In this document: piece by piece, positions 14,675 to 21,261 of the stretch
Position numbering within the stretch: position 1 is the first letter of the stretch
How the letters are laid out: the number at the start of each line of letters is the position of its first letter
From: Peptococcaceae bacterium UBA5356
Lineage (GTDB): Bacteria > Bacillota > Peptococcia > DRI-13 > DTU073
Length of the DNA: 21,261 nt
Assembly: GCA_002407935.1 (NCBI GenBank)
Contig: DHPU01000055.1
Coordinates: forward strand, 1-21,261
Reading direction: 5' to 3'
Position numbers and translations under genes: made by a program
Notes under the pieces: generated by a model
The model's database searches: none
What the model saw: only the letters and a program-made list of their open reading frames with translations
What the model was told of the DNA's origin: nothing

Positions 14675-15640
14675 ATGTATGAACAACAATTGATGATTAA
14701 GATCTGTAAAATGTATTATCAGCAGCAACTTTCTAAAACGGATATTGCCGGAAAACTGCATATCTCACGTTTTAAAGTAGCTAGATTAATTGATAAAGCC
14801 AAAAAAGAGGGGATTATCCGTATCCAGATTGTTTCCCCTTCACAGGATTTGTTTTTTTTAGAAGAACGCTTAGAAAGCGCCTTAGGATTAAAAGCAGTTC
14901 TTGTAGTTGAAGGTGTAGATAATGATATTCAGGCTAATATGCGCAAATTGGGTAAAGGAACGGCTAAATTTTTGTTGGAAACACTTCAGGATGGAGATAT
15001 GTTGGGAATATCATGTGGTACAACAGTATCGGAAGTAATTAAGGCTTTACCGGAAAAAACAAGTTTTAGCGGGCTTCATATTGTACAGATCGCAGGGGGC
15101 TTAGGGCAATTAAATACAATTGATGGGATGAAAATTTTAAATATGTTAAGCGATAGATTAAATTCCGAAATATCGATGTTTGTTGTCCCTGTTTTTGTGC
15201 AGTCTCCCGGAGTCAAAGAGCTGTTGTTGGAAGAGCCGGGGATTAGGCAAACGGTGGATTTGTTTGATAGAATTACGATTGCGTTGGTGGGTATTGGCAG
15301 TTGGTATCCGGAATTAAGGTCAAATCTTAATTTGGCGGGAGGATTCCCCCAGGAAGATATTGATTGGCTAAGAGAAAAAGGGGTAGTAGGAGACGTTTTT
15401 AATCACATGGTGAATAGCAAGGGGGAGATTATTCAAGGCCCGATAGTAGATAGATTAATGACGATTGAACCGGAGAAAGCCAAGCAGATTGATTATGTAA
15501 TTGCGGTCGCCGGAGGAGTATATAAAAGCCATGCCATTTTAGCTGCGGTAAGAAGCGGTTTAATTGATGCTTTAATAACGGACAGTTATACAGCAGTTAA
15601 AATATTGGAAATCTTGGAAGAGGAAAAAAACTATATCTAG
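14675..15640 (+). CDS. SorC/DeoR family sugar-responsive transcriptional regulator
   Basis: This protein of about 321 residues has an N-terminal winged-helix region (LSKTDIAGKLHISRFKVARLIDKAKKEGIIRI, about 19-50). A SorC-type sugar-phosphate-binding domain fills the rest (GISCGTTVSEVIKALP, VQIAGGLGQL, ALVGIGSW, GDVFNHMVNSKGEI, AVAGGVYKSHAILAAVRSGLIDALITD). The last block is the family's effector-site signature. Members bind a phosphorylated sugar or polyol and switch an adjacent catabolic operon. The likely target is the PTS and dehydrogenase genes directly downstream. GTG 14672 is an alternative start, but ATG 14675 is better spaced from GAGTGAAG. It has its own candidate promoter after the recR terminator. 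Confidence 0.92.
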   Translation: MYEQQLMIKICKMYYQQQLSKTDIAGKLHISRFKVARLIDKAKKEGIIRIQIVSPSQDLFFLEERLESALGLKAVLVVEGVDNDIQANMRKLGKGTAKFLLETLQDGDMLGISCGTTVSEVIKALPEKTSFSGLHIVQIAGGLGQLNTIDGMKILNMLSDRLNSEISMFVVPVFVQSPGVKELLLEEPGIRQTVDLFDRITIALVGIGSWYPELRSNLNLAGGFPQEDIDWLREKGVVGDVFNHMVNSKGEIIQGPIVDRLMTIEPEKAKQIDYVIAVAGGVYKSHAILAAVRSGLIDALITDSYTAVKILEILEEEKNYI

Positions 15641-15817
15641 AGTAAGAAAAGGGGGGATACGGTAGCTAACACGAGACAGGTTAAAGTAAAGGGGGTGGTT
15701 AGCCAAAAAGCAGGGCGAATTTACAGTTAAATCAAATTAGCATAAGGAGTTTATTGAATCCAGTACTTTTGCTAGAAAACGGAGACATAATACGGCTTTG
15801 TAAAAGGAAGGAAAATC
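15641..15817 (+). promoter_or_regulatory. Leader region of the PTS operon with an inverted repeat
   Basis: These 177 nt between regulator and EIIA contain the inverted repeat GCTAACAC (15665-15672) / GTGGTTAGC (15695-15703), imperfect by one bulged base. This is a possible SorC-type operator or an RNA hairpin. No -35/-10 pair with proper spacing stands out, and I see no catabolite-response element matching the usual consensus. The EIIA gene has GGAAGGAAA as its ribosome site. Confidence 0.35.
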
Positions 15818-16282
15818 ATGAAATTTTCTATTTTAGTTACAACTGGACAGGATTTTAAAAATTGGCAAGATTGTTTTAAGCATTTAGCCGGCTTGCTGGA
15901 AAAGGAGAAAAAGGTTAAACCGGGATATTGGGATTCGGTTTTGGAAAGGGAAAAGGAGTTTCCTACCGGTTTACAAGTTACCCCTACCGTGGGGATTGCT
16001 ATACCACATCCTAGCAATCCAAAATTATCTTTGGAATCGACGATTGCAGTATCTATTTTGCCTAATCCCATAGAGGTATGCTCTATGGCTGAACCGGATG
16101 AAAAAATTATGGTATCTGTCGTTCTTATGCTAGCTTTAGAAGGGTCAGAAGATCATTTAATCATGTTACAGCAAATGATGGAGACATTTCAAGATGAATC
16201 GTTATTGCAAAATCTGCTCATAATAAAAGATACGCAGGTTATTCAAAAACTATTGGAGGATAGACTGGGAGCAAGTAATTAA
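15818..16282 (+). CDS. PTS EIIA component, galactitol type
   Basis: This 154-residue cytoplasmic phosphocarrier belongs to the fructose/mannitol-like PTS_EIIA_2 fold as used in galactitol-family systems. REKEFPTGLQVTPTVGIAIPHPSN carries the phosphorylated His64. EFPTGL and GIAIPHP are the family signatures. It takes phosphate from HPr-His and passes it to EIIB. GGAAGGAAA precedes ATG 15818 by about 4 nt. It is the first structural gene of the cassette, 20 nt before EIIC. The name by closest functional type is GatA-like, but the substrate is not established. Confidence 0.92.
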   Translation: MKFSILVTTGQDFKNWQDCFKHLAGLLEKEKKVKPGYWDSVLEREKEFPTGLQVTPTVGIAIPHPSNPKLSLESTIAVSILPNPIEVCSMAEPDEKIMVSVVLMLALEGSEDHLIMLQQMMETFQDESLLQNLLIIKDTQVIQKLLEDRLGASN

Positions 16283-16302
16283 AAGAAGAGGGGGAAAAAG
16301 TT

Positions 16303-17562
16303 ATGGAGATCTTTTCTATTTTAACGTCATTAGGACCAATAGTCATGTTACCAATTATTATTACTCTCTTTGGGTTACTTTTTAGATTGGGGTTTGGCAA
16401 GGCATTTCGTTCTGGCGTAACAATCGGCATTGGTTTCGCCGGTATTAATATAGTGATTGGGTATTTTTGGGGTGCGATCGCTCCTGTTGCTGAAGCGCTA
16501 GTTAAAAATGCAGGATTTGAATTGACCGTCATTGATTTGGGTTGGCCTGCTGCTTCAGCTGTTGCCTGGGGATCAACAATAGCTCCTTTGCTGGCTCTTG
16601 CGCTTCTTGTTGTAAATTTCCTTATGTTGATGTTGAAATGGACGAAAACACTTAACGTGGATATTTGGAATTTTTGGGGTGTTATGTTATTAGGCCAAAT
16701 CACGTATTATCGTACCGGTAGTATGTGGAGTGCTATTTTAACGTGTTCGATCGTGATGGGTATTATGTTAATTTTAGCTGATAAAACACAGAAGCTGATG
16801 TATGACTATTTTCAAATTCCTGGTGTTTCTATTCCTCATGTCTTTACGCAAAGTGCCGGACTGATAGCTTTGCCTATAAATTGGGTTTTGGATAGGATTC
16901 CTGGTGTTAATAAAATTAATTGGAGTCCCGGTAATTTACAAAAGAGATTTGGGATAATTGGGGAACCGATGATGATTGGTTTAGCTGTGGGTGCAGTTTT
17001 AGCGGCTATTGCGGGGATGCCTTACCAAACAGTATTAATGACGGCAATGGGGTTGGCCGCATCAATGGTACTTTTGCCAAGAATGGTTTCTATTTTGATG
17101 GAAGGTCTTGTGCCGATTGCGGACGCCGCCAGTGAATTTATGAAGAATAAATTTTCCGATCGTGAGGTTTATATTGGGATGGATTCGGCTATTATGTTGG
17201 GTGATCCTGCCAACTTAACCACAGCGGTATTGCTTATTCCTATAGCGATATTAATTGCGGTGATGTTGCCCGGAAACAAAGTCCTGCCTTTAGCCGACCT
17301 TCCTGCCATAGTGTATATGACAGTTGTTGCAGTTGCTCTCACTAGAGGTAATATTTTTAGGAGTTTGATTATTGGGTCGGTCACACTTTGTGCCGTATTA
17401 TGGACAGCAACGGCGATGTCTCCTTTTGTAACAACTTTAGCCAGACAAATAGGCTTTGGTATTCCGGAAGGGACAACTGCTATTTCAAGCTTTGTAAGTG
17501 GTTCTTATTGGTTCGCCTATTTAATTCAAGAGGTTATCACCAAAATAACGATGCTGTTTTGA
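16303..17562 (+). CDS. PTS EIIC permease, galactitol type
   Basis: This 419-residue integral membrane protein has about ten hydrophobic segments and the GatC family hallmarks. These include LGPIVMLPIIITLFGLLFRLGFGKAFRSG near the start, GWPAASAVAWGS, the NFWGVMLLG loop, FQIPGVSIPHVF and the MDSAIMLGDPANLTT segment. EIIC carries the polyol across the membrane while it is phosphorylated by EIIB. GAGGGGGAAA lies before ATG 16303. The gene order EIIA-EIIC-EIIB differs from the E. coli order gatA-gatB-gatC but occurs in Firmicute clusters. Related permeases handle galactitol, ribitol, xylitol or arabitol, so substrate cannot be read from the sequence. Confidence 0.93.
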   Translation: MEIFSILTSLGPIVMLPIIITLFGLLFRLGFGKAFRSGVTIGIGFAGINIVIGYFWGAIAPVAEALVKNAGFELTVIDLGWPAASAVAWGSTIAPLLALALLVVNFLMLMLKWTKTLNVDIWNFWGVMLLGQITYYRTGSMWSAILTCSIVMGIMLILADKTQKLMYDYFQIPGVSIPHVFTQSAGLIALPINWVLDRIPGVNKINWSPGNLQKRFGIIGEPMMIGLAVGAVLAAIAGMPYQTVLMTAMGLAASMVLLPRMVSILMEGLVPIADAASEFMKNKFSDREVYIGMDSAIMLGDPANLTTAVLLIPIAILIAVMLPGNKVLPLADLPAIVYMTVVAVALTRGNIFRSLIIGSVTLCAVLWTATAMSPFVTTLARQIGFGIPEGTTAISSFVSGSYWFAYLIQEVITKITMLF

Positions 17563-17613
17563 GTTTAATAAATTATCTTAACTAACGATAACTAACGATG
17601 AGGAGGGAAAAGG

Positions 17614-17913
17614 ATGGGTAAGCGTTATACCATTATATGCGCCTGTGGCAGTTCTATTGCTACATCTACTTTAGTGGCCTCTAAGTTGGATACGTTGCTT
17701 AAACAAAATAATATTGAAGCAACGATTAAAAAAACATCTTATGCTGATTTAGAAAAGGATATTGTTGCTTTAAAACCTGACTTAGTACTGACAACTACTA
17801 ATTTGAAAAAAGATCTAGGTGTTCCTTGTTTAATTGGCATAGGCTATTTGACAGGGTTAGGTAAGGCTGAACTTGAGCGACAAATACTTGAGGTTTTGCA
17901 CAAAAAAGAATAA
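17614..17913 (+). CDS. PTS EIIB component, galactitol type
   Basis: This 99-residue phosphocarrier has the P-loop-like site ICACGSSIATSTLVA, in which Cys11 is the phosphorylated cysteine by alignment with ACG..xATST of GatB proteins. It relays phosphate from EIIA to the incoming polyol at EIIC. The short PTSIIB_gat fold is complete, and GAGGAGG lies about 8 nt before ATG 17614. It is 51 nt after EIIC and 36 nt before the alcohol dehydrogenase, consistent with a single operon. Confidence 0.93.
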   Translation: MGKRYTIICACGSSIATSTLVASKLDTLLKQNNIEATIKKTSYADLEKDIVALKPDLVLTTTNLKKDLGVPCLIGIGYLTGLGKAELERQILEVLHKKE

Positions 17914-17949
17914 GACAACGATTACTTGGGAAATGGAGGATGAAAGATA

Positions 17950-18984
17950 ATGATTGCAGCTGTTTTACACGGCCCCAATGATTTAAGAATTGAAGAAGTA
18001 AAAACTCCGGCATGCGGACAAGATGAATTATTGATTAGGGTGAAGGCCGTAGGGCTTTGTGGCTCAGATATAAGGACGATTTTTAACGGTCACAAAAGGA
18101 TCACTTATCCGCAGATTTTGGGGCATGAGATTACCGGAGATATTGTGAAGGTGGGCTCGGGAGTAACGAAGTATCAAGAAGGTCAGAGAATTTATGTTTC
18201 GCCCACCGTGCCTTGCTTTGATTGTGCTGCTTGTAAGAATGGGTGGTATTGTCAATGCGAAAATCTTACTGTTCCCGGGACGACTATCCCCGGTGGCTTT
18301 GCTGAATATATGGTGATCACTAAGGATATTATTGAGAGAGGGCAAATTATTCCGATACCGGATAATATGTCTTATGAGAATGCGGTAATGACAGAACCAC
18401 TCTCCTCTGTTTATGCTTGTCAGGAAAATGCCGATGTTACCTTAGGGGATACAGTTGTTGTGATTGGGACTGGGCCGATTGGTTGTTTGCATATTGAACT
18501 GGCGAGACTGAGGGGCGCGATTCGGGTAATTGCGGTTGAGCAGTCGGAGGTTCGTTTAAAGATGGCAAAGCAATTTGGAGCCGATTATTTAATTAACTCT
18601 AAAAACGAAGATCCGGTAGCTAGGGTTAAAGAGATCACTGGAAATTGGGGTGCCGAAAAGATAATTTCCGCTAATCCCTCGACGGATGCGCAAAAACAAG
18701 CTATTGAGATGGCCGCCAAGCGGGGCAAGGTTGTTTTCTTTGGGGGCGTTGCTCCGGGGAAATTAACGGAGATAGACACCAACCTTGTTCATTATAATCA
18801 ACTGATGCTTTTAGGACACTTTGGCTATGATCATTTACAAAACTATAAGTCCTTTGCCTTAATTGCCTCAGGGCGTTTGGCTGCTGAAAAATATGTTACG
18901 CATGTTTTACCCTTGGCGGAAATAAAGAAAGGGATTGAATTAACGCAAAGCGGAGAAGCCATTAAAGTCGTTTTGCAGCCTTAG
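17950..18984 (+). CDS. Zinc-dependent polyol(-phosphate) dehydrogenase (MDR family)
   Basis: This 344-residue medium-chain dehydrogenase should oxidise the polyol phosphate delivered by the adjacent PTS. The catalytic zinc ligands Cys37 (GLCGSD), His59 and Glu60 (GHE) are visible. The structural zinc lobe has Cys89, 92, 95 and 103. A Rossmann NAD(P) site GTGPIG lies at 173-178. Length and motifs match the sorbitol/galactitol-1-phosphate dehydrogenase group, which oxidises a secondary hydroxyl to a ketose phosphate. GGAGG lies 10 nt before ATG 17950. With a kinase and aldolase absent, a pentitol phosphate giving xylulose- or ribulose-5-phosphate is as plausible as galactitol phosphate. Confidence 0.88.
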   Translation: MIAAVLHGPNDLRIEEVKTPACGQDELLIRVKAVGLCGSDIRTIFNGHKRITYPQILGHEITGDIVKVGSGVTKYQEGQRIYVSPTVPCFDCAACKNGWYCQCENLTVPGTTIPGGFAEYMVITKDIIERGQIIPIPDNMSYENAVMTEPLSSVYACQENADVTLGDTVVVIGTGPIGCLHIELARLRGAIRVIAVEQSEVRLKMAKQFGADYLINSKNEDPVARVKEITGNWGAEKIISANPSTDAQKQAIEMAAKRGKVVFFGGVAPGKLTEIDTNLVHYNQLMLLGHFGYDHLQNYKSFALIASGRLAAEKYVTHVLPLAEIKKGIELTQSGEAIKVVLQP

Positions 18985-19024
18985 AAATTTGCAGTCTTAG
19001 AATTTTGCTGATGGGGAGATTAGT

Positions 19025-19777
19025 ATGGAAATATCTTTTCAGGACAAAGTTGTATTAGTAACAGGAGCTACCAGCGGCATTGGGGAAAGCACAGCCTGGC
19101 TTTATGCTAAGGCGGGAGCAGTAGTCTTTTTGTTAGGGAGAAACGAAAAGAAGGGAAGACAAATTACTCTTTCCATGCAGGAAGAGGGACTGCGTGCAGA
19201 ATACTGGCATTTGGATGTAAGAGATGAGGTTGAAGTTAATTCTGTAGTAGAGGGGATCTTTAAGAAACAGCACAAGATTGATGTACTGGTACATTGCGCT
19301 GGGTTCGGAATTAGAACTGTTTTCACAAAATTAACGTATGCAGATTGGAAAGACCAAATCGAGGTTAATTTGCACGGGACTTTCTTGATTGCTCAAGCGG
19401 TAGCGAAAAAGATGATGGAAAAGAATTACGGAAAGATCGTTTTTATCTCTTCGGGTTCAATTATAACCGGGACCGGTGGCGGCGCACCTTATGTTGCGGC
19501 CAAAGCCGGTCAGGTTGGCTTGACTAGGGCGATGGCGCGCGAACTGGCAAAATATAATATTAATGTAAATGTTATCGGGCCACGTAATATTGAGACTCCC
19601 ATGCTTTCAGGGGTATATTCGGAAGAAGCTAAAAGGGAGCTGCTGGAAAAGATTCCTCTTAAGCGAATTGGTGGCCCGGATGATATTGCTGGTTTAGCGT
19701 TGTTTTTGACTAGTGATGTCGGCGGTTATATTACGGGGCAATTCATTCTGGTTGATGGGGGAAGAACCTTTTCGTAA
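19025..19777 (+). CDS. Short-chain dehydrogenase/reductase
   Basis: This 250-residue classical SDR has the cofactor site TGATSGIG (13-20), the acidic LDVRD (63-67), a CAG motif in VHCAGFG and the catalytic set Asn115 (EVNLHG), Ser about 143, Tyr156 and Lys160 (YVAAK). The C-terminal GGYITGQFILVDGG is typical. The cofactor-loop residues after beta-2 (GRN) hint at NADP(H) rather than NAD, but this is not decisive. It is the last gene of the PTS cassette, 40 nt after the MDR enzyme. A role as a second polyol or ketose-phosphate oxidoreductase fits the context. The exact substrate is unknown. Confidence 0.88.
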   Translation: MEISFQDKVVLVTGATSGIGESTAWLYAKAGAVVFLLGRNEKKGRQITLSMQEEGLRAEYWHLDVRDEVEVNSVVEGIFKKQHKIDVLVHCAGFGIRTVFTKLTYADWKDQIEVNLHGTFLIAQAVAKKMMEKNYGKIVFISSGSIITGTGGGAPYVAAKAGQVGLTRAMARELAKYNINVNVIGPRNIETPMLSGVYSEEAKRELLEKIPLKRIGGPDDIAGLALFLTSDVGGYITGQFILVDGGRTFS

Positions 19778-19792
19778 AAGGAGGACCGGAGA

Positions 19793-19819
19793 AATAAAGA
19801 TAATAAAGATAATAAAGAT
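19793..19819 (+). repeat. Short tandem repeat AATAAAGAT x3
   Basis: Three exact 9-bp copies with a partial fourth lie 15 nt after the SDR stop and before the operon terminator. The repeat is non-coding and may vary in copy number. Confidence 0.9.
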
Positions 19820-19845
19820 AATAGAGTGAACGGGATATTGTTTAG

Positions 19846-19876
19846 GCAGGGTGCACTTTGGTGCATCCTGCTTTTT
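19846..19876 (+). terminator. Terminator of the PTS/dehydrogenase cassette
   Basis: A GCAGG.TGCAC / GTGCA.CCTGC stem with a TTT-centred loop and a T5 run lies about 70 nt after the SDR stop. It closes the cassette on the right and matches the recR terminator on the left. Confidence 0.9.
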
Positions 19877-19978
19877 GATATATCGGATTTTTTATTATAC
19901 GACTGTCATAAAATGAGCAGCATCTGGATAAAATATTATTAATAAACCACAAAATGGAAAGGGAGAAGGTGTTGCCGT

Positions 19979-20332
19979 ATGGACGGGAATTTAACAAAAA
20001 TAGCGGGTAAGCTCAGTTCTTTTAAGGTTTTTTGGGACAAACTAGGTCACAATTTTGGTCATTTATGGAGTCAACTGGGTGCATTAAAAAAACCTGTTGT
20101 GGGTGAACAGACAAAAGAATATGCTTTATTGACATTAGTGGAAAAGGCACGGAAAGAATGGGAAGAGGCTCAGATGCTTTTTAATGAAGTAAAGGAGCCG
20201 GAGTTGATTGATCATGCTATTTATACTATGGAGGCTACGGAAAGAAAATATATGTTTCTTTTAAAAGAGGCGAAGAAGGGCAATGTTGTTCATGAGGAGG
20301 TCAACCATATTCTAAATAATAACCTTATCTGA
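19979..20332 (+). CDS. yaaL: DUF2508 family protein, YaaL-like
   Basis: This 117-residue protein's conserved part is the C-terminal 70 residues: ALLTLVEKARKEWEEAQMLFNEVKEPELIDHAIYTMEATERKYMFLLKEAKK (spread over about 48-100). That region matches the DUF2508 pattern EW..A...F..V.D..LID.AIY...A.ER+Y.YLL..A. Its function is unknown. A basic, aromatic-rich 40-residue N-terminal extension precedes the domain. GGGAGAAGG lies about 9 nt before ATG 19979. In Bacillus, yaaL directly follows recR and precedes bofA. Here the PTS cassette separates it from recR but bofA is still next. Confidence 0.85.
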   Translation: MDGNLTKIAGKLSSFKVFWDKLGHNFGHLWSQLGALKKPVVGEQTKEYALLTLVEKARKEWEEAQMLFNEVKEPELIDHAIYTMEATERKYMFLLKEAKKGNVVHEEVNHILNNNLI

Positions 20333-20400
20333 CTTATCTGAGATTTTCTTGCTGCCGGATTTTCTCGTACTATATATTTGTTCTAAAAGGTATTTAAGGA

Positions 20401-20408
20401 CATACAAT
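20401..20408 (+). promoter_or_regulatory. Candidate sporulation (sigma-E type) -10 element for bofA
   Basis: CATACAAT exactly matches the classical sigma-E -10 element about 100 nt before the bofA start. A TATATTT resembling its -35 is at 20373-20379, but the 21-nt gap is about 6 nt too long. I therefore treat this as a lead, not a call. Mother-cell control of bofA is known in Bacillus. Confidence 0.3.
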
Positions 20409-20503
20409 ATTAGCATATAATTCTTCTTGGAAGTATCTTTATTAAAGTAGAGTAATTTTAAGAAGAAGTAGATTCGTAGAAAAAGAAGTCCGGAGGAGAG
20501 AAA

Positions 20504-20767
20504 ATGGAAGTTGGGGTTATTCTGGCTACGCTTTTATTATTGCTGGTTTTGTTTTTGATTGTCCGTTTAATTTTAGGTCCGATCAAATTTATAACCAAGC
20601 TGTTTATCAAATGTGGGATAGCCTTATTGGTTTTGGTTGGTCTTAATTTTGTGGGGCTGTATCTGGGCTTTCATTTACCGATAAACCCTGTGAGCGTGTT
20701 AGGGGTAGGTTTTTTGGGTATTCCCGGGCTGATTTTGCTTGCGGTGTTAAGTTATTTGTTTATATAG
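20504..20767 (+). CDS. bofA: Pro-sigma-K processing inhibitor BofA family protein
   Basis: This 87-residue, almost wholly hydrophobic protein has two to three membrane segments separated by RLILGPIKFITKLFIKC. The C-terminal G.HLPINPVSVLGVGFLGIPGLILL is the BofA signature. In Bacillus, BofA holds the SpoIVFB protease inactive in the outer forespore membrane until engulfment is complete. Presence next to yaaL indicates an endospore-forming lineage. Some Clostridia have bofA without a full sigma-K checkpoint, so the role here may differ. CGGAGGAGAG lies about 6 nt before ATG 20504. Confidence 0.92.
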   Translation: MEVGVILATLLLLLVLFLIVRLILGPIKFITKLFIKCGIALLVLVGLNFVGLYLGFHLPINPVSVLGVGFLGIPGLILLAVLSYLFI

Positions 20768-20880
20768 AGGAAAAATATGTGTGCCTTCGCCGTTGCGATT
20801 CTGCATACAGAACAGACTAGAACTTAGCTCAGGATAAAGCAAACCGCCCTCGACAGCACGTCCGTGTGCTGGCTCGGGCT

Positions 20881-20906
20881 GAGGCTGACGTCCTGTCAGC
20901 CTCTTT
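20881..20906 (+). terminator. Terminator-like hairpin after bofA
   Basis: A perfect 9-bp stem GAGGCTGAC/GTCAGCCTC with a 5-nt loop is followed by TTTG. The stem is strong but the T-tract is short, so it may be a weak terminator or a structural RNA element. Confidence 0.45.
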
Positions 20907-20960
20907 GCGTTATTACTTCGCTTTCGTTAAGTCTGTTTAGCTGTATTACGAAAGCAACGG

Positions 20961-20989
20961 GCTCAGGCACAACATATTTTTCTGTTGAG
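20961..20989 (+). repeat. 29-bp direct repeat, copy 1
   Basis: GCTCAGGCACAACATATTTT followed by TCTGTTGAG, identical to copy 2 at 21027. The ends CTCA and TGAG and inner ACA/TGT can pair imperfectly. The 37-nt gap to the second copy contains CTATAAGGAGG. Confidence 0.95.
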
Positions 20990-21026
20990 ACCTCTTCGTT
21001 CTATAAGGAGGCTCTCTGCGGTATCT

Positions 21027-21055
21027 GCTCAGGCACAACATATTTTTCTGTTGAG
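21027..21055 (+). repeat. 29-bp direct repeat, copy 2
   Basis: Exact copy of 20961-20989, ending 26 nt before the start codon of the next gene. It could be a regulator-binding site pair, a small dispersed repeat or an RNA element in that gene's leader. Confidence 0.95.
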
Positions 21056-21081
21056 GAAAGGGACGGGGATGGTGAGTTATT

Positions 21082-21261
21082 TTGGTAAAAAAAGAGCGAA
21101 AGATAGAAGCTTATGTAGGTGAATATGCCAGCGGGAAAAGTGAAGTAGCAGTAAATCGGGCATTACAGTTATTGGAACAGGGGCAAAGACCAGTTACCTT
21201 AGTGGATTTTGATCTGGTGGAGCCCTTTTATACTTTACGGCCTTTAAAGAAAGAATTAGAA
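21082..21261 (+). CDS. P-loop ATPase/nucleotide-binding protein (3' end outside the window)
   Basis: The first 60 residues are visible. Near the start is EAYVGEYASGKSEVAVNRAL, a Walker A-like loop G-E-Y-A-S-G-K-S, followed by PVTLVDFDLVEPFYTLR, which resembles the second motif of ParA/MinD/CobB-like P-loop proteins. The TTG start at 21082 is forced, since an in-frame stop lies at 21073-21075 and GGTGAG sits 5 nt upstream. I recall similar ATPases in Clostridia with a KV.VGNFGSGKTE start, but their function is not established. It is on the same strand as yaaL-bofA. Confidence 0.8.
   Translation, partial: MVKKERKIEAYVGEYASGKSEVAVNRALQLLEQGQRPVTLVDFDLVEPFYTLRPLKKELE

Larger units (their letters stand above)
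20768..21081 (+). other. Intergenic region downstream of bofA with hairpins and a repeat pair
   Basis: No real gene is visible in these 314 nt. In order it holds a hairpin CAGCAC/GTGCTG (20854-20871), a terminator-like hairpin (20881-20906), an 8-bp inverted repeat GCTTTCGT/ACGAAAGC (20920-20955) and two copies of a 29-bp repeat (20961, 21027). This density of structure in a short leader is unusual. A 74-codon frame across it (20864-21088) is explained by the repeat and is not supported. Confidence 0.6.

Noticed and set aside
15655..15730. Small coding frame in the EIIA leader (VANTRQVKVKGVVSQKAGR...)
   Set aside because: The frame has no start codon in a position with a ribosome site, and the segment is better explained as a leader with an inverted repeat.
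20961..21055. Minimal CRISPR-like pattern (29-bp repeat, 37-bp spacer)
   Set aside because: Only two copies exist, no cas genes are in view, and the spacer contains ordinary leader-like sequence. The spacing match alone is not evidence.
20864..21088. 74-codon open frame after bofA
   Set aside because: It spans a terminator-like hairpin and the 29-bp repeats. Its repeated SGTTYFSVE is a by-product of a 66-bp repeat spacing, it has no ribosome site, and it overlaps the better-supported ATPase start.

Overview
The window looks like a chromosomal segment from a spore-forming, low-to-moderate GC Firmicute, most likely a member of the Clostridia. The evidence is the bofA and yaaL (DUF2508) genes beside dnaX-ybaB-recR, a large Alu-domain-bearing SRP RNA, an LPxTG surface protein with a dedicated sortase, GEMM-type c-di-GMP riboswitches and Shine-Dalgarno-rich start sites. 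I cannot name the genus from sequence alone.

Layout. (1) 1-3049: the 3' part of a repetitive LPNTG-anchored surface protein, followed 13 nt later by a sortase. (2) 3100-4282, minus strand and convergent with the sortase: a secreted transglutaminase-like cysteine enzyme. Its leader carries two tandem c-di-GMP-I riboswitches, each followed by its own candidate intrinsic terminator. (3) 4495-5529: a pyridoxal/pyridoxamine kinase, then a tRNA-Ser(GGA) with a near-consensus promoter. (4) 5530-11116: an AT-rich accessory block with an XRE regulator, a methyltransferase-like protein without a visible catalytic motif IV, and a very large nuclease-helicase-methyltransferase gene. The large gene is interrupted by a one-base frameshift at an A7 tract. 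(5) 11429-14476: SRP RNA, dnaX, ybaB, recR, ending at a strong terminator. (6) 14578-19876: a self-contained polyol/sugar PTS cassette (SorC-type regulator, EIIA, EIIC, EIIB, a zinc alcohol dehydrogenase and an SDR) bounded by terminators. (7) 19979-20767: yaaL and bofA, which in Bacillus directly follow recR. (8) 20768-21261: a non-coding stretch with a 29-bp direct repeat, then the start of a P-loop ATPase.

How the parts fit together. The housekeeping core (SRP RNA-dnaX-ybaB-recR-yaaL-bofA) matches the order known from Bacillus. Two accessory blocks appear to interrupt it: the restriction-modification block before the SRP RNA, and the PTS cassette between recR and yaaL. The left end may be a c-di-GMP-responsive surface module. 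It pairs a wall-anchored repetitive protein that has a proline-rich stalk and its sortase with an exported cysteine enzyme whose expression is gated twice by c-di-GMP riboswitches. This resembles in logic, not in homology, the Clostridioides difficile PPEP-1/adhesin and the Pseudomonas LapG/LapA systems. I consider that left-end module and the A7-interrupted restriction-modification gene the two most interesting parts of the window.
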